DNA of 64,000 bases from CAZHGD01 sp964531735 (GTDB lineage Bacteria; Armatimonadota; UBA10988), in assembly GCA_964531735.1 (NCBI GenBank), contig CAZHGD010000009.1:1-64000 (forward strand). The letters run 5' to 3'. Positions 43,301-52,080 of the stretch are shown one piece after another (the first letter of the stretch is position 1; every line of letters begins with the position of its first letter). The notes beneath the pieces are model-generated. The model saw only the letters and a list, made by a program, of their open reading frames with translations. It was not told the origin of the DNA and searched no databases. The translations under genes and the position numbers were made by a program.

Positions 43301-46300
43301 CTCGAGGAAGTGACGGCCGTTATCGTCATGCGCGGCCAGCTCCTCGCGGAACCCGGCCAATGCCGGTCGGTCGTCGGGATGGAACAGCTCCCATTGCGCC
43401 GCCAGGTCACGGCTCCGGAGTTCCTCGGGCTGGTGTCCGAGCACGTGCTCGACCGACGGGCTCATGTAGTCGAGCGCCCCGGTGCGGAACGACTGCCGGT
43501 AGATGATGTCTTGCGAGCCCTCAATGACCTCACGCAGGCGCTGCTCGCTGGCCCGCACCTGCTCGGTCGCGCGCTGCCGCTCGATGATGTGCGCCAGGAG
43601 CGAGCCGTAGAGCGCCACAGCCTCCTGCCTGGTTTCATCGAGCGGGGCGCCGCTGAACAAGTTGTCGTTGACCAAGGTGCCGACCTTCTGTCGGCCGGTG
43701 TGCAGCAACGTGGTGGCGTGGTCGCCGCAGCCCACCACCGCACCGCGGTAGCGCAACGGCGCGTCGCGGTCGATGCGCCACCGGGTGCCACCGCCGGGCG
43801 GGGCTGAGACAAACTCCAGCAGCGGCGGCTCGACGGCCATCGTCCAGGTGCCGTCCGCCGTGGTCCGGCCCTCGGGATCGGTGCCGGCCACCGCGCGCAG
43901 CAGCGGCGGGTCGCCTTCGAGCAGGAAGAGCCCGCACCGCTCGAGCCCCAGGCGCTCTCGGGCCAACTCCACCGCGCGACGGCAGAGCGTGGCCAGGTCC
44001 GGACTGCCGATCAGCTCGTCGGCGGCCGCGAGGACGGCCTGCAGGTGGCCCAGCAGGTCGGCCTGGTGCTGCTCGGCGACACAGCGTTCGGTGACGTCGC
44101 TGATAATGCCCGACCACCGGCTGCCGCCGCCGGGCAGCGGCGTCGGCTCGGACTCGATGCGCACCCAGCGGATGGCGCCGTCAACCGTGAAGCGGCCCTC
44201 CCAGCGAAACGGCGTCAGGCTGCGGCCGGCGGCCAGGGTGACGGCGAGCAGTTGGTCGCGGTCGTCCGGGTGGGCGGCAACGAAGCCGAGCGCGCTGTCG
44301 CGCAGCAGGTCGGCCACGTCAACGCCGACGATCTCGGCCACCCGCGGGCTGGCGTACTCGAACGCGAGCGTGTCGTCGGCGCCGAAGCGGAGCAGGAAGA
44401 CGCCCACCGGTATCCGCTGCACCAATTCGTCATACCGGGCGGTGCTCGCGCGCAGCGAATCCTCCATCTGGGCACGGCGGGCGATCTCCGACTCCAGCGC
44501 CTCGGTCCGCTCGGCCAGTTCGGCCAAGTCGCTGAGCCGCTGTTGGGCCACCGACAGCACCTGCGCGAACCGTTCGAGGATGCCGGCCTCACGCTCGCCG
44601 AAGGCGTTCTCGCGCGTGCTGCAGAAGGCCACCGTGCCGCCCGCGCACGGCACGTCGATGACCGAGTTCACGCGCTCAGGCAGTGACGGCGAGAAGAGCG
44701 GGTGCTGTCGGTTCGGCCGGTAGACCGGCAGGCCGGTCTCGACCGCCTGTCGCAGGGCGGGATGGATCGGCGAGATGCTCACCTCGTAGAGCGCTTTGGG
44801 TCCGCCGGCGCCGAAGGTCCGGACCCGATCGGCCGACCAGTCGATGAGGTTGATGCTGCAGCAGTCCAGTGGCAGCAGCGCCCGGGCCTCCTGCTCGAAC
44901 ACGGCGACCACGCGCCGCCAGTCCGCCACCCGCGTCATCTGCAACACCTCGCCGCGGAGGCGTTCCATGGCCAACTCGACCTGGTGGCGCTCGAGAGTCC
45001 GTTGGCGCTCGGTGATGTCGGTGGCGATGCCGCAGAGCGCCACCGGCTGACCCGCGGCATCGACGACCAGCCGCGTCCGGCAGTCGACCACCAGCCGGCG
45101 GCCGTCGGCCGCGTAGTTGACCACTTGACCGCGCCACTCACCAGCGGCCAGCGTCGCGTCGATGATCTGGCGCTGCGTGGCGCCGCCGGCCGTGTCCTCG
45201 CCGTAGCGGTCGACGCTCTGGCCGACGATCTCCTCGCGTGAGCGGCCGAGCAGACGGCATTCGGCGTCGTTCACATAGGTGATGGTGCCGTCCAGATCGG
45301 TCACCGTGACCATGTCCTGGATCTGGTTCAGCACCAGCGACTGCAGTTGCAGGCGCTCCTCGCTGTGGCGCCGCTCGGTGATGTCGACGCCGGCCGACTG
45401 GTACTGCACCAGTTGGCCCTGCTCGTTGTAGACGGCGCGGTTGGTCCACTGCATCCACCAGTGGCGGCCGTCCGCCGCGACGTGCTCCTGTTCGTGAGTG
45501 GTGCTCGGATGCTCCGGTGTCAGGCGGTCCAGGGCCGCCCGCAGCAGCTCGTAGTCGTCCGGCGGGCACAACTCGCCCAGCCGCCGCCCGACCAACTCCT
45601 CGGCCCGGGCGCCGATGAGCGCCGCGGCGGCCGAGTTGAGATAGGTCAGCGTGCCGTCGGGCAGCATCGTCGTCACGCAGGCCGTCGCATCTTCCGACAG
45701 CGCGCCGAAGCGGCGTTCGCTCTCGACCAGTTCGGTCGTGCGCGAGCGGAGCTGCTGCTCGACCTGCAGCCAGGCCTGCTCGGCCCGCAGCTTGGCCGCG
45801 CAGGCGACGACGCCCGCGGCCGCGACCGGTGGCGCCAGCACGGCCGCCGCGCCCTGCTCGCTCCAGGCGAGGGCCCGTTCGTCGCTGGTTGGTGAGGCCA
45901 CCACCACGCACAGACCGCTGAGCTGCCCGCCATGGTGCGCCGCCAGGCAGTCGCCGGCCGTGCCGTCAGGCAGATCGTCGCGGATCACCAGCAAGGCCAA
46001 GGTGTCTTGGCGCCAGCGAGTCCGCGCCTCGGCGAGGCTGCCGGCCACGGCCACGGCGTAGCCGTCGCCGGTCAAGGCCGGGCCCAGTTGCTCGCGCCAG
46101 GCAGCGTCGGCACTGACGACCAACGCCAGCGGCCGTGCCGGTCGCCCGCCGTCGGTCAGCAGGGCGTCTACGCGAGCCACCACGGCCTCGTCGGCGGCGG
46201 GCAGGTTCAGGAACCCGTTGGCGCCGGCATCGGCCGACAGGCGGGCGGCCTCCTCACTGTGGTAGGTGGCTGAAGTCACCAGTATGGGCACCGCGTTGAG

Positions 46301-46549
46301 CCACTGGTAGGCGGGTGACCGCAGCAGGCGGCAGAAGCGCCAGCCGTCGATGACGGGCAGGTGCAGGTCGGTCAGGATGAGGGCCGGTGTGTCGGATGGG
46401 TCCATTGCTGACAGCGCAGCCGCGGCGCTATGGCAGGCCAGCACGCGGTACTGCGCCCGCTGCAACGCTTGCGCCAGTGCTTCGCGTTGCACCAGGTTGT
46501 CGTTGACCACCACCACAGCGCCGGATCGCTGCGTTGGCCTTCCATCCAT
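40304..46549 (-). CDS. 2081-residue multi-PAS/GAF hybrid histidine kinase
   Basis: A very large soluble sensor kinase. Order: a receiver-like domain (1-125; D61 present, but the conserved Lys is Leu116 in NGFLNLPA); a second receiver-like domain (about 134-255) with Arg at the phospho-acceptor place (VIRDDLP) and APPV instead of a KP motif; then seven PAS and three GAF domains in mixed order (about 275-1690); HisKA with GVAHDLNN (H1718); HATPase (DTGIGIAPEIREHLFEPFFTTKD); and a C-terminal receiver (VVVDDDPG, LLLTDVVMPG, QKPF) from about 1950. Signals probably include redox, light or small ligands; none can be named. GGGAG lies 7 bases before the ATG. It follows the stand-alone regulator by 59 bases. 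Confidence 0.85.
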   Translation of the reverse strand: MDGRPTQRSGAVVVVNDNLVQREALAQALQRAQYRVLACHSAAAALSAMDPSDTPALILTDLHLPVIDGWRFCRLLRSPAYQWLNAVPILVTSATYHSEEAARLSADAGANGFLNLPAADEAVVARVDALLTDGGRPARPLALVVSADAAWREQLGPALTGDGYAVAVAGSLAEARTRWRQDTLALLVIRDDLPDGTAGDCLAAHHGGQLSGLCVVVASPTSDERALAWSEQGAAAVLAPPVAAAGVVACAAKLRAEQAWLQVEQQLRSRTTELVESERRFGALSEDATACVTTMLPDGTLTYLNSAAAALIGARAEELVGRRLGELCPPDDYELLRAALDRLTPEHPSTTHEQEHVAADGRHWWMQWTNRAVYNEQGQLVQYQSAGVDITERRHSEERLQLQSLVLNQIQDMVTVTDLDGTITYVNDAECRLLGRSREEIVGQSVDRYGEDTAGGATQRQIIDATLAAGEWRGQVVNYAADGRRLVVDCRTRLVVDAAGQPVALCGIATDITERQRTLERHQVELAMERLRGEVLQMTRVADWRRVVAVFEQEARALLPLDCCSINLIDWSADRVRTFGAGGPKALYEVSISPIHPALRQAVETGLPVYRPNRQHPLFSPSLPERVNSVIDVPCAGGTVAFCSTRENAFGEREAGILERFAQVLSVAQQRLSDLAELAERTEALESEIARRAQMEDSLRASTARYDELVQRIPVGVFLLRFGADDTLAFEYASPRVAEIVGVDVADLLRDSALGFVAAHPDDRDQLLAVTLAAGRSLTPFRWEGRFTVDGAIRWVRIESEPTPLPGGGSRWSGIISDVTERCVAEQHQADLLGHLQAVLAAADELIGSPDLATLCRRAVELARERLGLERCGLFLLEGDPPLLRAVAGTDPEGRTTADGTWTMAVEPPLLEFVSAPPGGGTRWRIDRDAPLRYRGAVVGCGDHATTLLHTGRQKVGTLVNDNLFSGAPLDETRQEAVALYGSLLAHIIERQRATEQVRASEQRLREVIEGSQDIIYRQSFRTGALDYMSPSVEHVLGHQPEELRSRDLAAQWELFHPDDRPALAGFREELAAHDDNGRHFLEREFRMLSATGECRWIHGSYQLTRDAAGEPEYVVGTLKDITERRHTEHRLQRATALLDSVREAQSTYIALGDPRATFDALLDSLVRLTDSEFGFLDEVLYGDDEAAYQINLALSNIAWSPATAALYEQLVARQLEFRDRGWTAGLPMVLGEPLIANEALTDPRAGELPPGHPTLQAVMCLPLFYGDRLVGVACVANRPGGYSPEMVEELSPFLSACSSIIQATRLHASERDAAAALRESEGKYRELVENANSAIMRMTPDGTVTYFNEYAQAFFGYAADDIVGRNVTGTIIPVTTSRGDDLSNLVANVARCPTAYSTHENENVRRNGERVWMAWTNKALYDDAGDLTEILCIGNDLTARRQAEAALRESEESYRALVGGLPDTVCRFDRHGRHLFVSGNVQDLTGLAASQYLGRTHRELGFPGHLCEFLEATIRRAFDTGTPLETEFTYSAKGGQVTLDWRLVPERDAQGQVRSVLSISRDITEHRRIEQDYQTLFREMLEGFALHEVICDGSGTPIDYRFLAVNPAFERITGLAAEEVVGRTVREALPGVEEHWIGIYGRVALTGEPAFFDSAAEGLGKCFEVTAFRPAPGQFACIFTDITERKQAERERERLHSQLLQAHKMESVGRLAAGVAHDLNNLLVPILGYTELLVNEVTPEDPRHTDLEQILRAANRAGDLTRQLLAFGRKQILELCRLDLRQVVRNFQKLLRRTLREDIAIDVVLGDEPATVMADAGQLEQVLMNLAVNAQDAMPDGGTLRIEVHGAPVGSAAADAWTEIVVADTGIGIAPEIREHLFEPFFTTKDLGKGTGLGLATVHGIIEQHGGTVTVDSAVGRGTVFHCRLPQVAPAKDTGPAEPTVNLAEAATGEAIVVVDDDPGILQLAERVLTGCGYRVTTAAGGENCLALLADLARPVDLLLTDVVMPGMTGKELHQRIATQRPAMRVLFMSGHDDDVISRRGILDPGVQFLQKPFTPQVLAQKVRQALDSPPGGPASAAAE

Positions 46550-46608
46550 CCGCGCTCTCCCGCCCAGGCCCCTCTGGCCTCTGCCGCCCCGCCGTGCGCC
46601 ACGCGACC

Positions 46609-47205
46609 CTATGGTGTGCCGTGCTCCCGGCCGTCGGCCTGGCAGTCGGGGCAGCTGCCAGGCGTGAACTCGGCCTCGGGGTGTGTCTCAACGTAGCTGG
46701 CGAGACGACGCCAGAGGCCCTCGTCGGTGCTGACGCGGTGGCAGTGCGCGCAGACAGGCACCAGGCTCTGCAACGTCTTGAGTTCGGCCAGCGTGCCGCT
46801 CAGTTGCGCCGCTTGTGCCGTCACGGTGTCCTGGAGCTCAACGATGCGCTGGCCCACCTGGAGGCGCACGCGGAGCTCCTCGGGAGCGAACGGCTTGGCA
46901 AGGTAGTCGTCGGCGCCGGCGTCCAGCCCGGCCACCACGTCCTCGCGGCTACTCCGCGAGGTGAGTAGCACCAGATAGGGTGGGGCAGTGGTCTGCGTCG
47001 CCCGCCGGCGGCGGCAGATCTCCAGACCGTCGAGCCCGGGCATCATCCAGTCGAGAATCGCCAGGCGCGGTGCATCGGGCTGCTGCAAGGCGTCCCAGGC
47101 CTGGAGACCGTCGGCGGTGGCCAGCACCTCGTGCCCGAGCTTCTTGAGCACCGCGGTCAGGATGCTCCGAGAGGTCTGGTCGTCGTCCGCGATCAGTATC
47201 CGCAT
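46609..47205 (-). CDS. Response regulator with C-terminal cysteine-rich tail
   Basis: This 198-residue protein has a complete receiver domain: ILIADDDQTSRS, phospho-acceptor in LAILDWMMPGLDG, and DDYLAKPF. After a coiled linker (RIVELQDTVTAQAAQL) comes a tail with CAHC and CPDC flanking W..LASYVETH, a zinc-ribbon-like motif known from the ends of many PAS/GGDEF/receiver proteins, of uncertain function. There is no DNA-binding or enzymatic output. It lies between two hybrid kinases on the same strand (63 and 59 bases away) and could relay phosphate between them. Confidence 0.85.
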   Translation of the reverse strand: MRILIADDDQTSRSILTAVLKKLGHEVLATADGLQAWDALQQPDAPRLAILDWMMPGLDGLEICRRRRATQTTAPPYLVLLTSRSSREDVVAGLDAGADDYLAKPFAPEELRVRLQVGQRIVELQDTVTAQAAQLSGTLAELKTLQSLVPVCAHCHRVSTDEGLWRRLASYVETHPEAEFTPGSCPDCQADGREHGTP

Positions 47206-47268
47206 CGTCCGCCTCGCCTTCCGGTGGCCGAGTTCGCCGTCACGGCCGCGCCACCGGCACGGTTCGCC

Positions 47269-50200
47269 CTACGGGGTCACCAGACCTGCCATGGCCTCGT
47301 GTACCGCGTCGCACTGACGATCGAGGTCGGGCAGCAGGTCCGCCATGCGCGCCAGGTCGCCCTCATGCCCGGCCTGCTCCATCTCCCAGGCCGTCTGTCG
47401 CAGGGCTTCGGCGCTGACGTTGGCGGCGGCGCCCTTGATGGTGTGAGCCTGGCGTGTGGCCACGGCCAGGTCGCCGGTGTCCAGACTGGCTCGCAGCGTG
47501 ACGACCTGCTTGGGCAGGTCGTCGAGGAAAGTGGCCGCCACCTCACGGACCAGGTCCTCGTCGTCCATCAGCCGGTCGGTCATCTCGGCCAGGTTGAAGA
47601 CCGGCGGCTGTTCGGCCGTCGGCTTCGGCTCCGCCGGTGGCGTTGGCGGCGCCGGCGGTGCCGCTCCGCCGAGGTCGCCCGGCAGCCAGCGGTCGAGGGC
47701 TTCGGCCAGCGCGTCCAAGCTGATCGGCTTGCTGACGTAGTCATCCATGCCTGCTTCGAGGCACTGCTCGCGGTCGCCCTGCATGGCGTGCGCCGTCATG
47801 GCGATGATCGGCACCTCACGGTCGAGCACCGTCGTGTCCGCGGCGCGGATGGCGCGGGTTGCCGCGAGACCGTCCAGTTCCGGCATCTGGACGTCCATGA
47901 GGACCAGGTCGTAGGGCACGGTCTCCAGCGACCGAATGGCCTCCATGCCGTTGGCCACGGCATCAGCCTTCAGGCCGAGTTTGCGCAGCAGGCCGAGGGC
48001 GACTTGCTGGTTGACCACGTTGTCTTCGGCCAGCAGGATGCGCACCGGGCTCCGACGCAGCTCGTGGACGGTGTGGCGAGTGACCAGGCCGGCGTGCTCG
48101 GCCTGTGGCGCGGCCCCCGACAGCACGACGGCCAGGGCGTCATACAGCTCGGACTGCTTGACCGGCTTGGTCAAGTAGGCGGCGAAGCCGAGCTCGGCCA
48201 GGCGACGCGCATCGCCGCGCTGCCCGAGCGAGGTCATCATGACCAACCGCGTTCCACGCAGGTCGGCTGCGGCCTTGATAGCGCGTCCCAGTTGCTCGCC
48301 GTCCATGGCGGGCATCTGCATGTCGAGGATGGCCAACTGGTAGGGCTCACCCGCCGTGGCCGCCCGGCGCAGTTCGCCGAGCGCGCTGGCGCCATCGGGC
48401 ATGGCCGCCATGCGCACGCCCCAGGCCTTCATCTGGGCGGTCAGGATCTCGCGGTTGGTGGCGTTGTCGTCCACCACCAGGATATGGGCGCCACGGATCT
48501 CGGCGGGCAGGACCGGCGCCATCGGCTCGCGCTCGGGCTGCTTGGTCAGCCGGACGGTGAAGCAGAAGTCGGAGCCCCCGCCGAGCGTGCTGGTGACGCC
48601 GATCTGTCCGCCCATCATCTCGGACAACTGACGCGAGATGGCGAGACCGAGCCCGGTGCCGCCGTACTTGCGCGTGGTCGAGGCGTCGACCTGGGTGAAG
48701 CTCTCGAAGAGCGAATCCACTTTGTCGGGCGGGATGCCGATGCCCGTGTCGCGCACCGAACAGCGCAGGACCGCCTCGGCCGGGGTCTCCGACACCAGGC
48801 TCACGCGGACCGCGACCTCACCCTCGTGGGTGAACTTGAGCGCGTTGCCGACGAGGTTGGTGAAGATCTGGCGCAGGCGGCCCGGGTCGCCCTGGAGTAG
48901 GGTCGGGACCGCCGGGTCAACGGCGCAGACGAACTCCAGCCCCTGGGTGTGCGCCCGGATCGCCATGGTCGCGGCGAAGTCGTCGAGCAGGGCCCGGAGG
49001 TCGAAGTCGAGCACCTCGAGGTCGAGCTTGCCAGCCTCGATTTTGGAGAAATCGAGGATGTCGTTGATCAGGGCCAGGAGCGACTCGCCGCTGGAGCGCA
49101 CGATCTCGGCGTAGCGGCGTTGCTCGTCGCTCAACTCCGAATCGAGCAGCAGACCGGTCATGCCGATCACACCGTTCATCGGCGTCCGGATCTCATGGCT
49201 CATGTTGGCGAGGAACTCGCTCTTGGCGGCGTTGGCCAGCTCGGCTCGCAGCGCCAGCTCGTTGGCCTGGCGGGTGGCCTCCTCCAGTTGGGCGTTGGCG
49301 GCCAGGACGGCCTCTTCGGCGCGCTTCCGCTCGGTGATATCGCGCAACATGCCGACGGCATGCCAGGCGCCGTCCAGGTGGACGGCCGAGAGCGACACTT
49401 CGACGGGGAGCTCGCTACCGTCCTTGCGGCGGGCCTCCAGTTCCAGCGTGCGGCCGATGGCACCGCCCTGCCCGGTCTCAAGGAAGGCCGACAAGGCCGA
49501 CTGATAGGCGTCGTGGTAGCGGGCCGGCGCGACCAGTTCGTGCAGGTCGTGGCCAACCGCCTCGGCGCTGGTGTAGCCCAGGATCCGCTCGGCGGCTCGG
49601 TTCCACAGCGAGATGCGGCCGCTCGGGTCCATCATCACGATGGCGTCCTGGGCCGAATCGGTGATGGCACGCTGCCGGGTCTCGCTGTCGCGCAGCGCCA
49701 GGAAGGCCTGTTTCCGGCTGCTGATGTCGCGGCAGACCACGAAGTGGCGCTCTTCACCGGCGACGTCCAGACGGGCAATGGCGACATCGACCCACAACTC
49801 GGCGCCGTCAGCCCGCCGGAAGACCCACTCGAAGCGGCATTGGCCGTCGCGGGCGACGTCGGCGATGCGGGCTCGCACCAGGTCCTCCGACCGTGAGCCA
49901 TCGGGCTGCTGCACAGGCGACAGCTCATCGGGCCGGCGGCCGATGATGGCCGACCGATCGCCGCCGAAGAGCTGCTCGGCGACGCGGTTGCAGGCGAGGA
50001 TCACGCCGCCGGACAGTAGCAGGTAGGCGTCGGGCGACTCCTCGAAGAGCGTGCGGAAGCGGTCCTCGCTGGCCTGCAAGTCCGCCGTGCGCGCCTGCAC
50101 CTGCACCTCGAGCGCCGCCTGCCGGCCGCTGATGACGGCCACGAACAGCGTCAGCAGTGCGCTGAGCAGCAGCCCGGCCACGAGTGCGGCCTGGCCCGCT

Positions 50201-51834
50201 TGGGCCGGGTGCGTGGCGCGGAAGGCCGGCGTGGGGCGCGCCTCGATCAGGTAGGTGCGACCGAAGGCGAACAGCGGCGCACGACTCACCAGCGCAGCGC
50301 GGGCCTGATGAGGTGTCAGGTCATGACTGGCCGTATGCCGAGCGGCTGGACTGGAGCAGGCGATCGGCATCGGCGCCCGTCCGGCGGTGATGCCCACCAC
50401 ATCCAGGTCGATCAGCGCTGGGCCGCTGGCCCTGGCGGCGAGCGGCTTCTCCAGCAGACGCTCGGGCCGCAGCCCCAGGATCACCACTCCCACGGGCGCA
50501 TCGGGGCGGCCGCCGCGCAGCACCGGCGCGAACACGGTGACCACCTGCCAGTCGCCCGCCGCAGCCCGCACCGGCTCGGTCGAAGACAGCATCCCGGTCT
50601 GGATGGCTTCGGTGAGCGCCCGTCGCCGCTCAGGCTCCGAGGCCAGGTCGAAGCCGAAGGCCCCGTGGTTCTCAACTCCCGGCGCCAGGTAGAGCAGCGG
50701 GTAGTAGCAGGCGCGCTTGGTGACCGGTTGCCATTGGCCGTCGGCGCTCATCTGATGCACCGTATAGCCGCGTTGACCGGACTGGCGGACGGCGTTCTGG
50801 AACTGCGCCAGGTCGGCCGCGGCGACGCGCGGCGCCCAACCGACCACCTGCACGTGCGTCGGCTTCGAGAACGAGGACACGTACTGCTTGAACTCGGCTG
50901 GTGTGACCGCGTGGCTGGCTTCGAAGAAGGCGCGCACCGTCGGTAGCGTCACGTCGCGCAGGTCCGTCAGCGAATGGAGCAGACCCAGCCCCTCGGCGTC
51001 GGCCAGGCGCTCGAAGGCGTGTCGCCGCCAACGGGCCTCGGCGTCGGCGGTGAACTGCACCGCGCCACCGGTCAGGGCCAGCGCGACCGCAGCGGTGAGC
51101 ACCGTCTCGGTGTGCCGCAGGCAGCCGCGCTGCAGGTGCGGGCGGCGGCGGCGAGCCGAGATCAGCACGTCGCCGAGCACCACCAGGACGGCCAGAACGA
51201 TGGTCAGCCACAGCGGCTTGCGAGCGGCCACGCTCAACGCGGCCAACCAGGTGCTCGCCTCGATGTCGATGCCGACCACCATCACCACTCGTCCGGAACG
51301 TTGCTCGCAGACCGGCGCGAAACCCGAGACGAAGGTGCCGAACTCATCGGTGTACGGCCCGACTACGTCGGGCGTGGCCGTGTCCAGGACGCGTCGGAGC
51401 GTTGGCGGTGGTTGTCGGTAGGTCGTGCCGGGTGGTGAGGCGAGGCGATCGTCAGGGGGCATGCTTTCGGGCCCGAACCGCAGCTCGCCGCCGCGGTCGG
51501 CCAGCGAGTAGACCGCGCGCACATGTAGCGCCTCGGCGGCCGCGGCCATCTGCCGATGCAGGCGCTGGTAGACCGGGCTCGTGCGGTCGGCGGCGGTGAA
51601 CGACAGCGAGTCCACGCGGCGCAGGTTGATCTGGCTGGCCAGGTGCGCCACTTGCTGCCGCATCTGCTGCCGCATGTCGGCCTCGGCGTAGCTCGCGGCC
51701 TGCCGCGACGCGTGGTGCCCGGCGGCCAGGACCACCGCCAGCAGTACCGCAGCGACGATGTGAACCGCCGCGACCGACCCGCCGCGGGCCGTCGCGTGCC
51801 CGCCGTCAACCCGACTCGCCTGAGACAATGGCAT
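47269..51834 (-). CDS. Membrane CHASE-domain hybrid histidine kinase with two receivers and HPt
   Basis: A protein of 1521 residues. TM1 is near 21-43, then an extracytoplasmic segment, TM2 and TM3 around 220-285 (LWLTIVLAVLVVLGDV and TAAVALALTGGAVQF), and a CHASE-type sensor (HVQVVGWAPRV, RACYYPLLYLAPG, STEPVRAA). TM4 lies near 545-570, followed by two PAS domains. HisKA has the classical MSHEIRTPMNG (H880). The HATPase has DTGIGIPPDKVDSLFESF. Two receivers follow (ILVVDDNATNREIL and RILLAEDNVVNQQVA), then HPt with HTIKGAAANVS. CHASE domains often bind small extracellular ligands such as cytokinin-like compounds or peptides; the ligand is unknown. The ATG at 51834 with GGAG 7 bases upstream is chosen over a start 150 bases earlier. 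Confidence 0.88.
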   Translation of the reverse strand: MPLSQASRVDGGHATARGGSVAAVHIVAAVLLAVVLAAGHHASRQAASYAEADMRQQMRQQVAHLASQINLRRVDSLSFTAADRTSPVYQRLHRQMAAAAEALHVRAVYSLADRGGELRFGPESMPPDDRLASPPGTTYRQPPPTLRRVLDTATPDVVGPYTDEFGTFVSGFAPVCEQRSGRVVMVVGIDIEASTWLAALSVAARKPLWLTIVLAVLVVLGDVLISARRRRPHLQRGCLRHTETVLTAAVALALTGGAVQFTADAEARWRRHAFERLADAEGLGLLHSLTDLRDVTLPTVRAFFEASHAVTPAEFKQYVSSFSKPTHVQVVGWAPRVAAADLAQFQNAVRQSGQRGYTVHQMSADGQWQPVTKRACYYPLLYLAPGVENHGAFGFDLASEPERRRALTEAIQTGMLSSTEPVRAAAGDWQVVTVFAPVLRGGRPDAPVGVVILGLRPERLLEKPLAARASGPALIDLDVVGITAGRAPMPIACSSPAARHTASHDLTPHQARAALVSRAPLFAFGRTYLIEARPTPAFRATHPAQAGQAALVAGLLLSALLTLFVAVISGRQAALEVQVQARTADLQASEDRFRTLFEESPDAYLLLSGGVILACNRVAEQLFGGDRSAIIGRRPDELSPVQQPDGSRSEDLVRARIADVARDGQCRFEWVFRRADGAELWVDVAIARLDVAGEERHFVVCRDISSRKQAFLALRDSETRQRAITDSAQDAIVMMDPSGRISLWNRAAERILGYTSAEAVGHDLHELVAPARYHDAYQSALSAFLETGQGGAIGRTLELEARRKDGSELPVEVSLSAVHLDGAWHAVGMLRDITERKRAEEAVLAANAQLEEATRQANELALRAELANAAKSEFLANMSHEIRTPMNGVIGMTGLLLDSELSDEQRRYAEIVRSSGESLLALINDILDFSKIEAGKLDLEVLDFDLRALLDDFAATMAIRAHTQGLEFVCAVDPAVPTLLQGDPGRLRQIFTNLVGNALKFTHEGEVAVRVSLVSETPAEAVLRCSVRDTGIGIPPDKVDSLFESFTQVDASTTRKYGGTGLGLAISRQLSEMMGGQIGVTSTLGGGSDFCFTVRLTKQPEREPMAPVLPAEIRGAHILVVDDNATNREILTAQMKAWGVRMAAMPDGASALGELRRAATAGEPYQLAILDMQMPAMDGEQLGRAIKAAADLRGTRLVMMTSLGQRGDARRLAELGFAAYLTKPVKQSELYDALAVVLSGAAPQAEHAGLVTRHTVHELRRSPVRILLAEDNVVNQQVALGLLRKLGLKADAVANGMEAIRSLETVPYDLVLMDVQMPELDGLAATRAIRAADTTVLDREVPIIAMTAHAMQGDREQCLEAGMDDYVSKPISLDALAEALDRWLPGDLGGAAPPAPPTPPAEPKPTAEQPPVFNLAEMTDRLMDDEDLVREVAATFLDDLPKQVVTLRASLDTGDLAVATRQAHTIKGAAANVSAEALRQTAWEMEQAGHEGDLARMADLLPDLDRQCDAVHEAMAGLVTP

Positions 51835-52080
51835 CCGCGCGCTCCACCTCGGCCTGGTTCCCCGCCGGCCCAGAGTACGTGACTGATGGATCGGCCTACG
51901 GATCCCGAACTTGAGGCCGGCGCCGCGGGACGGCCACGCCGTGGGCTGCGCTTCGGCACCCCACGGTGCCGTCCAGGCCCGCATTCGGGCCTGATGCGCC
52001 CGCTCACATACCGGTCACCTTGCCCACCGGGCCGGGCGCTCGGTGCCACGCCGCGCCCTGGCGGCTCGGCCCAGGACGCT

